Positions 44,229 through 53,288 of a DNA stretch of 64,000 nucleotides are shown in pieces. This DNA is from Escherichia coli (GTDB lineage: Bacteria; Pseudomonadota; Gammaproteobacteria; Enterobacterales; Enterobacteriaceae), in NCBI RefSeq assembly GCF_036503815.1, contig NZ_AP027765.1, positions 1 to 64,000 on the forward strand, read 5' to 3'. The position numbers and the translations under genes were made by a program. The notes below the pieces were generated by a model that was not told where the DNA came from, searched no databases, and saw nothing but the letters and a program-made list of their open reading frames with translations. Each line of letters starts with the position of its first letter. Position 1 is the first letter of the stretch.

Positions 44229-45598
44229 AGCGTGCTCCCTCCGAAGTGATAGTTGTTCTGGTAACGACTGAGCATGCGGGCGGAAAGCTGCTGACGCATG
44301 TAGCTCATCTGACGATCGACAACCAGCAGCGCATCCTGCTGTACCTGCACCTGTGACTGAAACGCCGCAATCTGCCGGGTGGCATCATTCATGTTGTCGT
44401 TAATATGCCCGATAACCGCTTCGTCATAATTTCCCGTGGCCACCATCGCCCGGGCCTGCTGTATCAGCTCCTGAATGTACTGCAGCAGGATGTCGTAACC
44501 GATATAGTCCGTCAGCTGGTAAATCATACTGTTGGAAACACCGAGCATCTGCGGGTCAACCAGGTATTTGAAGACGGGGATGGTGGTACTGGAAATAAAG
44601 CCTTTTTCCTTGTCATCCAGAGGCGTGTCACTGACAGCCTTGTTCTGAATGCTGGCCAGAAGTTTAGTAATCTGAGACTTCAGTGCATTATCTCGGCTGA
44701 TGGTCACCGGTGTGTCTGCCACCACTTTCAGGCATTTATCAGAATCGTTGCAGTGATAAATTTTTGCTGTGCCGCCTTCCATCATGGCCCGGATAATTGA
44801 GCGGTCAGTGGTTCTGGCTGACAGCGGTGTGATTTCGCCGTTGGGACCAAACACCAGTGAGCCGGTCAGCGTCATCACAAACTCTTTCAGCTCTTTGTTG
44901 CCGTCAAACATTCTGTTTTTGGAAAGCGCATTCCACATGATGTTAATGTTTTTGGTCACCCGCTCCTTATCCTTGTCGCTGGCTTTATCCCTGACGCTGT
45001 CAGATTTACCGCCAACGGTACATCCCTGCCGGGAAGCCGCCCAGTCAGCAAAAATATTGCTCTCACCGGCAATGTCCTGACAGACTTTTTGCTGGGATAC
45101 CTGCGTCCGGGGGAAAAGCCCGCCGATAATCCCCTGCGCCGCCTGGCAGGAACTGAGGTTCATGCTGTTAATGTCGCTTGCCATTTTCTGCAGGAAGTCT
45201 TTTGCGGTTTTGATTTCCGGCACCGTTGTCTGCAGGGCAAGGTCAAAAAAGTAACCGGCAGCATTACTCATAATCTGCTTAACAAAACGCTGCAGCTGCT
45301 CGCCATTAATAAAACTGAACGAACCGAGATAAGCGTCGATGCCGCCACATCCGGCATTGATATCCGGCAGCGTCATGGAAATCAGCTGAACATTTTTGAC
45401 CTGAGTACGGGCATACAGGGAGCCGCCGTAAGCATAGCCGGCAGCCTGCCCCTGCCAGACGCCCGGCTGTGTGGTATTGGAGGCGAAGCCCAGCTTGTTA
45501 AAGAACTGATTCATGTCGCTGTTCACATCCGCTGACGCTGCAGGCGTCACCGTCAGTAAGGCGGCACAAAGAATAAAAAGAGGCTTAATGCGAAGCAT
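44225..45598 (-). CDS. traH: Pilus assembly protein TraH
   Basis: 457-aa periplasmic/outer-membrane-associated protein required for pilus extension. It begins MLRIKPLFILCAALLTVTPA with a signal peptide ending ASA before DVNSD, and has a C-terminal coiled coil (AAFQSQVQVQQDALLVVDRQ). Its ATG overlaps the trbF stop. It works with TraF, TraW, TraU, TrbI and TrbB. Confidence 0.94.
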   Translation of the reverse strand: MLRIKPLFILCAALLTVTPAASADVNSDMNQFFNKLGFASNTTQPGVWQGQAAGYAYGGSLYARTQVKNVQLISMTLPDINAGCGGIDAYLGSFSFINGEQLQRFVKQIMSNAAGYFFDLALQTTVPEIKTAKDFLQKMASDINSMNLSSCQAAQGIIGGLFPRTQVSQQKVCQDIAGESNIFADWAASRQGCTVGGKSDSVRDKASDKDKERVTKNINIMWNALSKNRMFDGNKELKEFVMTLTGSLVFGPNGEITPLSARTTDRSIIRAMMEGGTAKIYHCNDSDKCLKVVADTPVTISRDNALKSQITKLLASIQNKAVSDTPLDDKEKGFISSTTIPVFKYLVDPQMLGVSNSMIYQLTDYIGYDILLQYIQELIQQARAMVATGNYDEAVIGHINDNMNDATRQIAAFQSQVQVQQDALLVVDRQMSYMRQQLSARMLSRYQNNYHFGGSTL

Positions 45599-45978
45599 TA
45601 TTGCTGCCCTCCCTTAATGTGTTCTCCCGGCGCATACGGCGTTTCAACAGGAATATCCCGATATTTCCGTATATTAATTCGTACATTGGGAACAGAAAAA
45701 AATGTAACAAGAAACCCGGCTGCAAGCGCATATAACGCATACGGAATGACATATATCAGGATATTCCACATATAAATCGAATTATTTAATTCTGGGTCCG
45801 TTTTCCACGAATCAATACAGGCATCAAAAATAATATTCATAGCTGTCCATAAAACAATTCCGGCAGTCAGGAATACCAGAGACAATCCAGCATACCTGTC
45901 AGTAATTCTGGAAATGTATTTATAATCTCGTTCTGTACTTCTGATTTTGAGTTCAGGATTGTTTTTATTTTCTCTCAT
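45598..45978 (-). CDS. trbF: TrbF, conserved tra-operon membrane protein
   Basis: 126-aa inner-membrane protein with two membrane helices (AGLSLVFLTAGIVLWTAM and ILIYVIPYALYALAAGFLVT). ATG 45978 (MRENKNNPELK) gives the F length. Its role is unknown and it is not essential for F transfer. It overlaps trbJ by 14 bases. Confidence 0.85.
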   Translation of the reverse strand: MRENKNNPELKIRSTERDYKYISRITDRYAGLSLVFLTAGIVLWTAMNIIFDACIDSWKTDPELNNSIYMWNILIYVIPYALYALAAGFLVTFFSVPNVRINIRKYRDIPVETPYAPGEHIKGGQQ

Positions 45979-46246
45979 TATACGTTCCCTCTGATATTTC
46001 CGATAATTCATTCAGACCAGTCCTGCGGCTGTAATATATTTCAGACACCGAAATCCATCCCACAATTGCCCCCACAAAAAACACAACAGAAACAGAAAAG
46101 GTAAGGCACAGCGAAACGACAATTTCTACAGGGCTGGCGGGATAAAAAAGCCCCTGATGGATAAAGGGGATATTCAGGCTGACGATTATTCCCGTCGCGA
46201 TGCCGGATATTCCGGCAATGAGTAACACCACCTGCTTATTTCGCAC
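45965..46246 (-). CDS. trbJ: TrbJ, small tra-operon membrane protein
   Basis: 93-aa protein with two or three membrane segments (VLLIAGISGIATGIIVSL and LTFSVSVVFFVGAIVGWISV). The GTG at 46246 follows GGAGGGA and gives the F length. It overlaps trbB by 11 bases. Function unknown. Confidence 0.83.
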   Translation of the reverse strand: MRNKQVVLLIAGISGIATGIIVSLNIPFIHQGLFYPASPVEIVVSLCLTFSVSVVFFVGAIVGWISVSEIYYSRRTGLNELSEISEGTYNERK

Positions 46247-46781
46247 CTTTTTTCCCTCCGTACATCTGCAGAACGGTATCCATCCGCGCCATAAAACCGG
46301 CGGCATCCGTTGCCCCCTGTAAAAGCGGTAATGCCTCAAGCGTGTTGACGTTGACCAGGAAGGTGGTCGGTGTGGCCACCGGAATATTCGGGAAGAAGGT
46401 CTGCATCACGTCCGGTGGCACCGGTAATGCTTCCGGAAAGGCGGTATCCCCCTGACCATCCAGGGTGTAGGGAAAAACGGAAAAGCCGTACTGCTGTGCC
46501 AGCTGCTTCAGTACCGGGTCAAACTGGTGACAGTAAGGGCAATGCCCCTGCATAAACAGCACCACCTTCCAGTCGGCCAGGTTAACCTGCCTGCCGTTGC
46601 TGAGGCGGAACCAGCGGGGAGCCGGCTTTTCTGTCCTGGCTGATGTGTCTGCTGTCGGTTGTGCAGGCTGCGCGGCCATGCCCTGCGGATTCCAGAGTCT
46701 TTCAATTTCATCCCGGGTGGAGGCCTGCACACCTGTGACCATCATCAACAAAATGACCGGCAGTAATTTAGTGAGAGACAT
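46236..46781 (-). CDS. trbB: Thiol-disulfide isomerase TrbB
   Basis: 181-aa periplasmic thioredoxin-fold protein: signal peptide ending VQA before STRD, then the active site GHCPYCHQFDP near residue 80 and cis-Pro region VATPTTFLV. It isomerises disulfides in Cys-rich tra proteins such as TraN, TraU and TraH. Intact. Confidence 0.93.
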   Translation of the reverse strand: MSLTKLLPVILLMMVTGVQASTRDEIERLWNPQGMAAQPAQPTADTSARTEKPAPRWFRLSNGRQVNLADWKVVLFMQGHCPYCHQFDPVLKQLAQQYGFSVFPYTLDGQGDTAFPEALPVPPDVMQTFFPNIPVATPTTFLVNVNTLEALPLLQGATDAAGFMARMDTVLQMYGGKKGAK

Positions 46782-47052
46782 GTCCGCCCTCCTGCTGCTC
46801 TGCCATCATGGCCTGTTGCCTAGCTTCCAGTGCCTCACGCTCTTCCCGGCTGACACGGGCAATCCATGCATCCAGCACCTGGTATGCGCCGAACAGCACA
46901 AGGATGGCCGCAATCAGCTCCGCCAGAAAAAAAGCCATCCAGGGGTTGCTGTAAACAAGACGGGCGACGATATGAAACCAGACACCCAGGGAAAATACCC
47001 ACATTCCCGTAATATCAAGCCGGGGTAAAGAGAATCTGCGTTTACTTATCAT
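46768..47052 (-). CDS. traQ: Pilin chaperone TraQ
   Basis: 94-aa inner-membrane protein that helps insert propilin TraA. It has two membrane segments (GMWVFSLGVWFHIVARLV and FFLAELIAAILVLFGAYQVL) and a charged cytoplasmic tail. It overlaps trbB by 14 bases. Confidence 0.92.
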   Translation of the reverse strand: MISKRRFSLPRLDITGMWVFSLGVWFHIVARLVYSNPWMAFFLAELIAAILVLFGAYQVLDAWIARVSREEREALEARQQAMMAEQQEGGHVSH

Positions 47053-47132
47053 GTTAAACTCCGGTTATTATTTACATGAGAGTATTCATGTCTGTAATAT
47101 TCGCGTTTGTGTGATATTAATCAGAGGTACAA

Positions 47133-47447
47133 ATGGAAAAGCGATCTTTTAAAGAAAAACTGGAAATAATCAGAAACATAATAAGAGAGTCGTTACTGGG
47201 AAATGCGGCAATTATTGCGCTGATATATGCAGCATCACATTCATTACCGGTCAATGCCTTCCCTGACTATCTTGTAATAAGTTTATTAAGTATCGCAGCA
47301 GGCATCGTTGTATTATGGTTATTTTCAATTATCTATATTTATTTTTGTGAGCTATTCAGAAGCCACTGGATTGCGGTATGGTTTATCATATGGTCTTCAG
47401 TAATCAACCTCATTATTTTGTATGGTTTTTATGACCGTTTTATATGA
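47133..47447 (+). CDS. artA: ArtA, antisense-strand tra protein
   Basis: 104-aa membrane protein on the strand opposite the operon, between traQ and trbA, as in F. It has three hydrophobic segments (ending VWFIIWSSVINLIILYGFY). Its function is unknown. It ends 1 base before the trbA stop, so the two transcripts converge. Confidence 0.82.
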   Translation: MEKRSFKEKLEIIRNIIRESLLGNAAIIALIYAASHSLPVNAFPDYLVISLLSIAAGIVVLWLFSIIYIYFCELFRSHWIAVWFIIWSSVINLIILYGFYDRFI

Positions 47448-47448
47448 C

Positions 47449-47796
47449 TTAGCCTGTCATAACCCCCCTTATAAAAAACCACATCACTCCGGACCATACC
47501 GATGACAACATAATACAGATAAATATTCTTCTGAACCTGTCGAAGCTCGTAACGTCCGGTAATGCGGCCGCAACTATTGAAACAACCAGTGCTGCGCCCT
47601 GACTCATAATTGCACCACACAGAAACCAGAGACTGGCGGTAAGCACATATAAACACGCGATATTAATAACAAGGAAAACCAGTGAGCTCAGGAGAAACAT
47701 TTTCCTGTCATTACGCTCAGAAAAGAAATAACCGGCAATAATGACAAATATTAACAGAACAACACCTGTAAACATTTTCAAATAATCTTCACTCAT
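47449..47796 (-). CDS. trbA: TrbA, tra-operon membrane protein
   Basis: 115-aa inner-membrane protein with four membrane helices (MFTGVVLLIFVIIAGYFF, LSSLVFLVINIACLYVLTA and others). Not essential for F transfer. It lies between traF and artA in F order. Intact. Confidence 0.87.
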   Translation of the reverse strand: MSEDYLKMFTGVVLLIFVIIAGYFFSERNDRKMFLLSSLVFLVINIACLYVLTASLWFLCGAIMSQGAALVVSIVAAALPDVTSFDRFRRIFICIMLSSVWSGVMWFFIRGVMTG

Positions 47797-47811
47797 AAAT
47801 CAAATCCGCGA

Positions 47812-48555
47812 TTAAAAATTGGGTTTAAAATCTTCAGAAACGTTCAGGAACTGTTTTGCCAGGTCGTCCTGCGAAATAAAGCCGTATGATAACGGGCGAA
47901 CACTGCCCTGTTTCGGGTCAACCAGCATCATGGCCGGGAAATATTTCACGCCGAGGCGCTGCGCCTGCCCCTGGTCAGTCCGGGAATCCGGCAACAGCGG
48001 ATTAATCACGCCATCCACGGAAACGGGAATAACACTCAGACCATACGTATCCCGGAAGCCATTAATGACCTGCGCCAGTTGCCCGTCGATGGGGTCCTGC
48101 CCCCGGTAAAAAAACATGATGCCGTAGTGTTCAGCCAGTTTCGCAATGGCCTGTCGCTGCTGCGCCTGGTCTGCTGCCAGCTGGTTCCGTACCGTGCCGT
48201 TGTAATGGCTGTACTGCAGGTTATAGTCCAGTTCAGGATGTGCCAGCATGGCCTTTCTGGCGCTCATGGTGAAAAGCCCGGCCTGCTGAGTCCAGTAATT
48301 TTGCAGCCGGAAATATTTCACAAAATTATCCACGCCAGGATACAGAATGGCTTCGTACAGCGCCCGCTTTGTTGCCGTCTGCAGTGCGGCCAGTTTCTGC
48401 ATAATATCCGGTTCCTGACGAGGGGCTGCAGGTACAGGTTTATTTTCTTTTTCCTTCGGATTTATTTTCTCGTTATACCACTGCCAGCCTGCATCTTTTC
48501 CTGACGCCGGAAAAATAAAGCAGCAGAGTAACAGTGGCAGTAATGCTTTATTCAT
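47812..48555 (-). CDS. traF: Pilus assembly protein TraF
   Basis: 247-aa periplasmic protein with a thioredoxin-like fold lacking the CxxC pair, needed for pilus assembly. It starts MNKALLPLLLCCFIFPASGK (ATG 48555; ten further codons upstream are not used in F). Interacts with TraH, TraU, TraW, TrbI and TrbB. It overlaps trbE by 8 bases. Confidence 0.93.
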   Translation of the reverse strand: MNKALLPLLLCCFIFPASGKDAGWQWYNEKINPKEKENKPVPAAPRQEPDIMQKLAALQTATKRALYEAILYPGVDNFVKYFRLQNYWTQQAGLFTMSARKAMLAHPELDYNLQYSHYNGTVRNQLAADQAQQRQAIAKLAEHYGIMFFYRGQDPIDGQLAQVINGFRDTYGLSVIPVSVDGVINPLLPDSRTDQGQAQRLGVKYFPAMMLVDPKQGSVRPLSYGFISQDDLAKQFLNVSEDFKPNF

Positions 48556-48808
48556 CTTCATTCCTTTCATCACTTTTTCTTTCATCAGGTTTCTGCAGGT
48601 CAGTCAGGGCAGAAAAACAAAAATACAGAATAAACAGGAGCACACCGGAGTAAAGGATAACGAAAGCAGCGGCAAGCATCCCGTCTGCCGTGGTTTCTTT
48701 TACCGTATCCCACGACCAGATAATTACCGGAGAAATGACAATCGCTGTAATCAAAAGCCGGATAAGAAAATCAATAAAACGGTTCGACGTGAATATGACT
48801 TTCATCAT
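48548..48808 (-). CDS. trbE: TrbE, tra-operon membrane protein
   Basis: 86-aa inner-membrane protein with two membrane helices (FLIRLLITAIVISPVIIWSW and LAAAFVILYSGVLLFILYF) and a charged C-terminal tail. Not essential in F. Located between traN and traF as in F. Confidence 0.87.
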   Translation of the reverse strand: MMKVIFTSNRFIDFLIRLLITAIVISPVIIWSWDTVKETTADGMLAAAFVILYSGVLLFILYFCFSALTDLQKPDERKSDERNEDE

Positions 48809-48831
48809 TTCCCCCGGTTATTTCCCATACC

Positions 48832-50640
48832 TTACTGTCCTGCCTGTTTCAGCTGGTCAGCAATCTGCTCTTTCACTTTCTGCGTCAGAACGCCACTGTC
48901 CGGAATTTTCTGGTTATTCATCAGGTCTTCGTAGAAGTTAGTGAAATCCAGTCTGTTGAACTGAATTTTCTGCAGCTCATCAACCGTAATCCCCCGACAG
49001 TCAGGATGCTTCGCACTACCAAAACTGATACGCAACTGACCGTTGCGCCCCTGCTGCTGGACTATCTGCGCCAGCTTCGAATCAAACTGACAGTAGCTGC
49101 GTTTTTTCTCCAGACAGACACCCAGCACTTTCTTCGAACAAAACTCCCCGACGCTGACGGTCAGTTTGTTTGATTTTGCTTTAGCCAGGGCCTTTTCATC
49201 ACTGCTGCATTTGGCCAGCCCGATATCCTGTCCCCAGCCGCTGTCCTTACAGCAGTTGCTGTATCCGGCTGCAGCCTTCTTACAAAATTTCGCCTGACCG
49301 GTGAAAGCACGGACATCCACCCCGTTCAGCGCCGCAACATCCTTACCTGCTGCGGCCAGTGCCGCCAGCTGAGAAACGGCTTCGGCAAAATCATTACTCT
49401 GCCCGCTCTGAGCCTTATCGCATTCGCCATCGAGACAGAAGACGTCTCCCCCACAGACCATCACTTTCCCGGATGTTTTTGACTCACAGGAGTACGTGGC
49501 ATATTCATGCAGACAGGCACCTTCTTCGGAGTAAAAGGCACACTGGTGTGACACCAGGGTACAGGCAGGATTGTCGGTGTAGGTCTGACAGGTTCCCTTG
49601 TCTGCTGACTGCGTGACATACGTGTCCCGGTATGCCCAGCAGCTCTGGTACATGCTGTATGACTGACCGTCTTTCACCAGCGTCCTGTTCCCGCCAGCCT
49701 CCGTACATTCTGTTTTTGTCAGTTTCCCCAGCTCCTTGCTGAACGGGCAGCTTTCAGACCAGACAACATACGGGGTGTACGAGGCTTTTTTTACCCTGAC
49801 AACCAGACGCAGCTTCATTGACGTATGACGTTTGAATTTTGTATTCCCGACCCGGACGGGGTGAGATGAGGTAAAAGCAACACCGGCAGTCAGTGTTTTC
49901 TGTACTGGTGTAAATGAGGCATCTGCTGAGTATTTGGCATTCCAGCTCAGTGGGGTTCCCAGTACTGTAATTGTCATAGGTATACTCTTCTGCAGGTAAA
50001 TACGACTCCAGCTGTAATGTGCATCGACAATTTCACCGGTAACGGGAGAGGTAATGGAGACAACATACTGACCATTCACTTCACGTGCAGGTAGCTGACT
50101 CATTTCATACTCCAGCGTCCGGGTTTCCCATGTGGTACTCCCCTGCAGCTCCATACGGGCAGTTCGTGTGCAGTACTGCTCCACCTGTAAATCCCGCTCA
50201 CAGGTGTAATTCGTGTATTCACTCCTGCTAATCTCCTGCGCACTGCACTGCTGCCCGGTGTTTCCCACAATGCTGTCAGCCCGGTTCACCACATCCCTGC
50301 CGGTCTGGATAAACGGTGCATCCGGTGAAAGAATGTCTTTCGGCTTGTTCATGAATGACTCTGTAATGGTTTTTCCGGTTTCACCGGTCGCCCATTCCGT
50401 GGTGCCGTCATTTTTCAGGCCGCCATCCCCGCCGGCAGTCACGCCACCGTAATATTTTGTCTCGTCCGGATTCGCGTTATAGCCGGGGATACTCTCCTGT
50501 GGCTTAAAGCCCTGAATACTGCTGCTTCCCTGCCCTTTGATCTGGTGAGCAAAATCAGAACCGGCCCGGTAATCACTGTTGCTGTCAGCCTGTGCCATGC
50601 CGGCAACCAGAGCCAGTATCAGAGGTAAAATACGTTTCAT
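48832..50640 (-). CDS. traN: Outer-membrane mating-pair stabilisation protein TraN
   Basis: 602-aa Cys-rich outer-membrane adhesin (more than twenty cysteines) with signal peptide MKRILPLILALVAGMAQA. It contacts recipient receptors (OmpA in F; other porins in relatives) and is the specificity determinant of stable mating. The variable region, about residues 165-345, is what decides the receptor; I did not assign it to a receptor class. The frame is intact. It overlaps trbC by 4 bases. Confidence 0.94.
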   Translation of the reverse strand: MKRILPLILALVAGMAQADSNSDYRAGSDFAHQIKGQGSSSIQGFKPQESIPGYNANPDETKYYGGVTAGGDGGLKNDGTTEWATGETGKTITESFMNKPKDILSPDAPFIQTGRDVVNRADSIVGNTGQQCSAQEISRSEYTNYTCERDLQVEQYCTRTARMELQGSTTWETRTLEYEMSQLPAREVNGQYVVSITSPVTGEIVDAHYSWSRIYLQKSIPMTITVLGTPLSWNAKYSADASFTPVQKTLTAGVAFTSSHPVRVGNTKFKRHTSMKLRLVVRVKKASYTPYVVWSESCPFSKELGKLTKTECTEAGGNRTLVKDGQSYSMYQSCWAYRDTYVTQSADKGTCQTYTDNPACTLVSHQCAFYSEEGACLHEYATYSCESKTSGKVMVCGGDVFCLDGECDKAQSGQSNDFAEAVSQLAALAAAGKDVAALNGVDVRAFTGQAKFCKKAAAGYSNCCKDSGWGQDIGLAKCSSDEKALAKAKSNKLTVSVGEFCSKKVLGVCLEKKRSYCQFDSKLAQIVQQQGRNGQLRISFGSAKHPDCRGITVDELQKIQFNRLDFTNFYEDLMNNQKIPDSGVLTQKVKEQIADQLKQAGQ

Positions 50641-51275
50641 TTCCCGGAATCTCCTTTCCCTGCCAGTAAATCATGAGCCACCTGCCGGCAGTCACCCGTG
50701 GCGGCCACTTTCTCCAGCGCCTGGCCGACCCGCAGGTTTCCCCGGATGATGTCGTATCCCTGACTGCAGAACACCACCAGTGCCGGTACAGTGCGAATGC
50801 CGTACTGTGAAAACAGCGTCGGGTCGATCTGAACACCATCAGTCGCGCCGTCTTTCACCAGGGACAACACAGCTTCAGCGGTGGTCTTCAGGTCATTGTT
50901 CACCATGCCCCGCAGTGTGGCCGGAATACCGTAGTGCCGGGTTTCGCCCAGCATTCGTTTCAGCCCCTCTTCGGGAATGGAAAACGACACAAAATACAGA
51001 GCACCCTGCCGGGGTTTCCCGTCCAGCGAAGCCTGCTGTTTACGAACCAGCTCATCCAGGAAATGGTTATCTGAACGCTGAAGGGGGTTTTCCAGCACCT
51101 GTTTCTCCGCCCAGGCTTTCAGCTGATGGTCAGGTTTTTCACGCAGTTGTCTGCTTAAATTTTCCTGCTGCTTCAGGAACTGGCGGTTTTCAGGAGTGTT
51201 CACGTTTTCTGACGCCATAACCGCCCCGTTCAGCATCATCAGCAGTGCTGCCAGAGATTTCATACTCAGCTTCAT
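50637..51275 (-). CDS. trbC: Pilus assembly protein TrbC
   Basis: 212-aa periplasmic protein (TrbC_Ftype, thioredoxin-like) with signal peptide MKLSMKSLAALLMMLNGAVM followed by ASENV. Needed for pilus assembly and stability of other periplasmic Tra proteins. Core motifs LYFVSFSIPEEGLKRML and ALVVFCSQGYDI. Coupled to traN by overlap. Confidence 0.93.
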   Translation of the reverse strand: MKLSMKSLAALLMMLNGAVMASENVNTPENRQFLKQQENLSRQLREKPDHQLKAWAEKQVLENPLQRSDNHFLDELVRKQQASLDGKPRQGALYFVSFSIPEEGLKRMLGETRHYGIPATLRGMVNNDLKTTAEAVLSLVKDGATDGVQIDPTLFSQYGIRTVPALVVFCSQGYDIIRGNLRVGQALEKVAATGDCRQVAHDLLAGKGDSGK

Positions 51276-51283
51276 CATTCACC

Positions 51284-52276
51284 TCACAGGAAGACACAGT
51301 TACGTTTACGCCACATCAGGTAGCCGAAGTTTTTCTTTGTGTTGGGCGGATTTTTCCCGGTTTCCCAGCGGGTCACGCTGCGCCCGAACGGGTGGCACTG
51401 CCCGCTGTCCGGATACATATTCACCATCTGGTAACGCCAGCGTTCTTTGGGCAGGATTGGGGACGGATATTCATTACAGACGGCGTTATTTTTCCCGATG
51501 GTTTCCATAATCATGCCCTGACGGTGCAGCTTGAACGCCATGCGTTCACTGACCAGCAGGGAGGACTGCAACGGACTGGACTCATTACTCACCCAGCCAT
51601 TGAACGGGTACATACTTCCCTGCGAACCGGCACACCAGAACAGAACATCGAGAGGCATATTAAAGGCGCTGGCAATCGCATCTGCTGCGCAGGCTCCCTG
51701 TGCTATCGGATTGGCAAAGATGACAGCTTCCGGATTGAGAATGGTGGTCAGGCTGCTGTCCGTCCAGGTGGGGTCGATTTCAGAAAGATAAGCGATATCC
51801 AGGTCACCACCTTCCAGACAGCCCAGCGATGTGATGATGTTCAGCCAGTACGTCAGCGGGTATTTGTACCAGTGAACGTGATAGAACGCCCCATTTACCT
51901 GCTTCTCATCCTTTTTCGCCGTTCCCTGTGCCGTTTTACCAAAAGCCGGCAGGCTGAAGCCCAGGTTCACCATGCATCCCGGTGACCGGGTGACGTCCGT
52001 CAACGCCATCGGCTCCCAGTAACCAATGGCCAGCCCGATACGCCTGAACAGCGGCGGCGGTGCCGGACAAATCTGAATGGGCATCGACGGGTTCGCCGTG
52101 TCGGGGACCTTACCCTGACTGACTTTGATACTGCCCAGCGAGAGCGGGAAAATACAGCTCCAGCAGATATCTGTGATCGGGTTTACAAAACGCCCCTCAC
52201 AGGCAGAATCCGCAGACGCCGCAGGGACATGACCGGCGAAAAGGAATAACATCAGCAGCCACAGCCTTCGCTTCAT
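51284..52276 (-). CDS. traU: Pilus assembly and DNA-transfer protein TraU
   Basis: 330-aa Cys-rich periplasmic protein with signal peptide ending ASA before DSACEG. TraU acts mainly in DNA transfer. It overlaps the end of traW by 4 bases and precedes trbC by 8 bases. Intact. Confidence 0.94.
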   Translation of the reverse strand: MKRRLWLLMLFLFAGHVPAASADSACEGRFVNPITDICWSCIFPLSLGSIKVSQGKVPDTANPSMPIQICPAPPPLFRRIGLAIGYWEPMALTDVTRSPGCMVNLGFSLPAFGKTAQGTAKKDEKQVNGAFYHVHWYKYPLTYWLNIITSLGCLEGGDLDIAYLSEIDPTWTDSSLTTILNPEAVIFANPIAQGACAADAIASAFNMPLDVLFWCAGSQGSMYPFNGWVSNESSPLQSSLLVSERMAFKLHRQGMIMETIGKNNAVCNEYPSPILPKERWRYQMVNMYPDSGQCHPFGRSVTRWETGKNPPNTKKNFGYLMWRKRNCVFL

Positions 52277-52905
52277 TTTCTGCCCTCCTCTGTCGGAATA
52301 AATTCCACCTTCAGGAAGCGATCGCCGGGAACGGCGCTCACCCGTGCCGGGACCTGATCAATGCCGAGGCGCTGGCAGAGCACACCGTTCTGGTCAAAGT
52401 AAACACGGCTGTCAAGAGACTTCTGCATCTCCGGGATACTGCCCTGCACGAGGATAATTTTGCTCTCCAGTGTGGGCGGCGTCTGGCGTTTCATCCAGGC
52501 CACCTGCGCCGGATCATCGCCATTGATGAAATACAGCGTCTGGTTAAAAGGAACATACTGCAGCGGATTCATCACTTCACCCTGACGGGCAAACACCTGC
52601 CCTTCGTTATCCCGGATATCCGCAGCCAGTCTGACGGACGGGTCAAACAACCGGCTGCCGTATTTCTCCGTGCGTCCGATACCGGGCACGGCAGGGGGCC
52701 GCAGACTGTTGCGGATCACCCGCTCCTTAAAGGCATCCATTTTCCGGCCCATCTCACCGGACTGCTCCAGTGCTGTCAGGCGCTGCATGATCACCGTCAG
52801 CATGTCCGGCTCCTTTACCGGCCACAGATCGCCCCAGGTACCAAGATCGGCGGCGGCCACACTCTGCCCCCATATCAGCAGGGCAATCAGCCCCCGGCAT
52901 CTCAT
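52273..52905 (-). CDS. traW: Pilus assembly protein TraW
   Basis: 210-aa periplasmic protein starting MRCRGLIALLIWGQSVAAAD with a signal peptide; the longer open frame upstream is not used, since ATG 52905 gives the F length and overlaps trbI by 4 bases. Required for pilus assembly with TraU and TrbC. Confidence 0.92.
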   Translation of the reverse strand: MRCRGLIALLIWGQSVAAADLGTWGDLWPVKEPDMLTVIMQRLTALEQSGEMGRKMDAFKERVIRNSLRPPAVPGIGRTEKYGSRLFDPSVRLAADIRDNEGQVFARQGEVMNPLQYVPFNQTLYFINGDDPAQVAWMKRQTPPTLESKIILVQGSIPEMQKSLDSRVYFDQNGVLCQRLGIDQVPARVSAVPGDRFLKVEFIPTEEGRK

Positions 52906-53288
52906 GGTTCCGCCCTCATTCGCCGGGCAATATCCTGCTGGATTTCCCGGGTGATATCCGGTGCCCCCTGTACCACAGCAGGCGACACCAGAATGACCGC
53001 GTGGTGTTTCTGCTGCCACGCCTGCAGGCTGGCTTCCAGTGCCGTGTTAAAACGCGCTGAAAGGGCTTTTGACTGCGCTTCTGACAGTTGTTTCTGACTG
53101 GCGCTGTCAAAAAACGCATCCACGGTCTGTTTCATGTTGAAGGTGACAGTCACCGGTGCGTTCAGTCTGACAATGCCGTAACTGACGGCTGCGTTCAGTA
53201 ACACCATTGCCAGGCATCCCGGCACCGTCCACCACCAGTGGCTGCGTCGTTCTGCCGTGACGTCGGCGGGTTTCTGCGTTGAACTCAT
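52902..53288 (-). CDS. trbI: TrbI, pilus-retraction-related protein
   Basis: 128-aa bitopic inner-membrane protein with one helix (WWTVPGCLAMVLLNAAVSYG) and a periplasmic coil. In F, overproduction alters pilus length. It overlaps traC by 4 bases. Confidence 0.9.
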   Translation of the reverse strand: MSSTQKPADVTAERRSHWWWTVPGCLAMVLLNAAVSYGIVRLNAPVTVTFNMKQTVDAFFDSASQKQLSEAQSKALSARFNTALEASLQAWQQKHHAVILVSPAVVQGAPDITREIQQDIARRMRAEP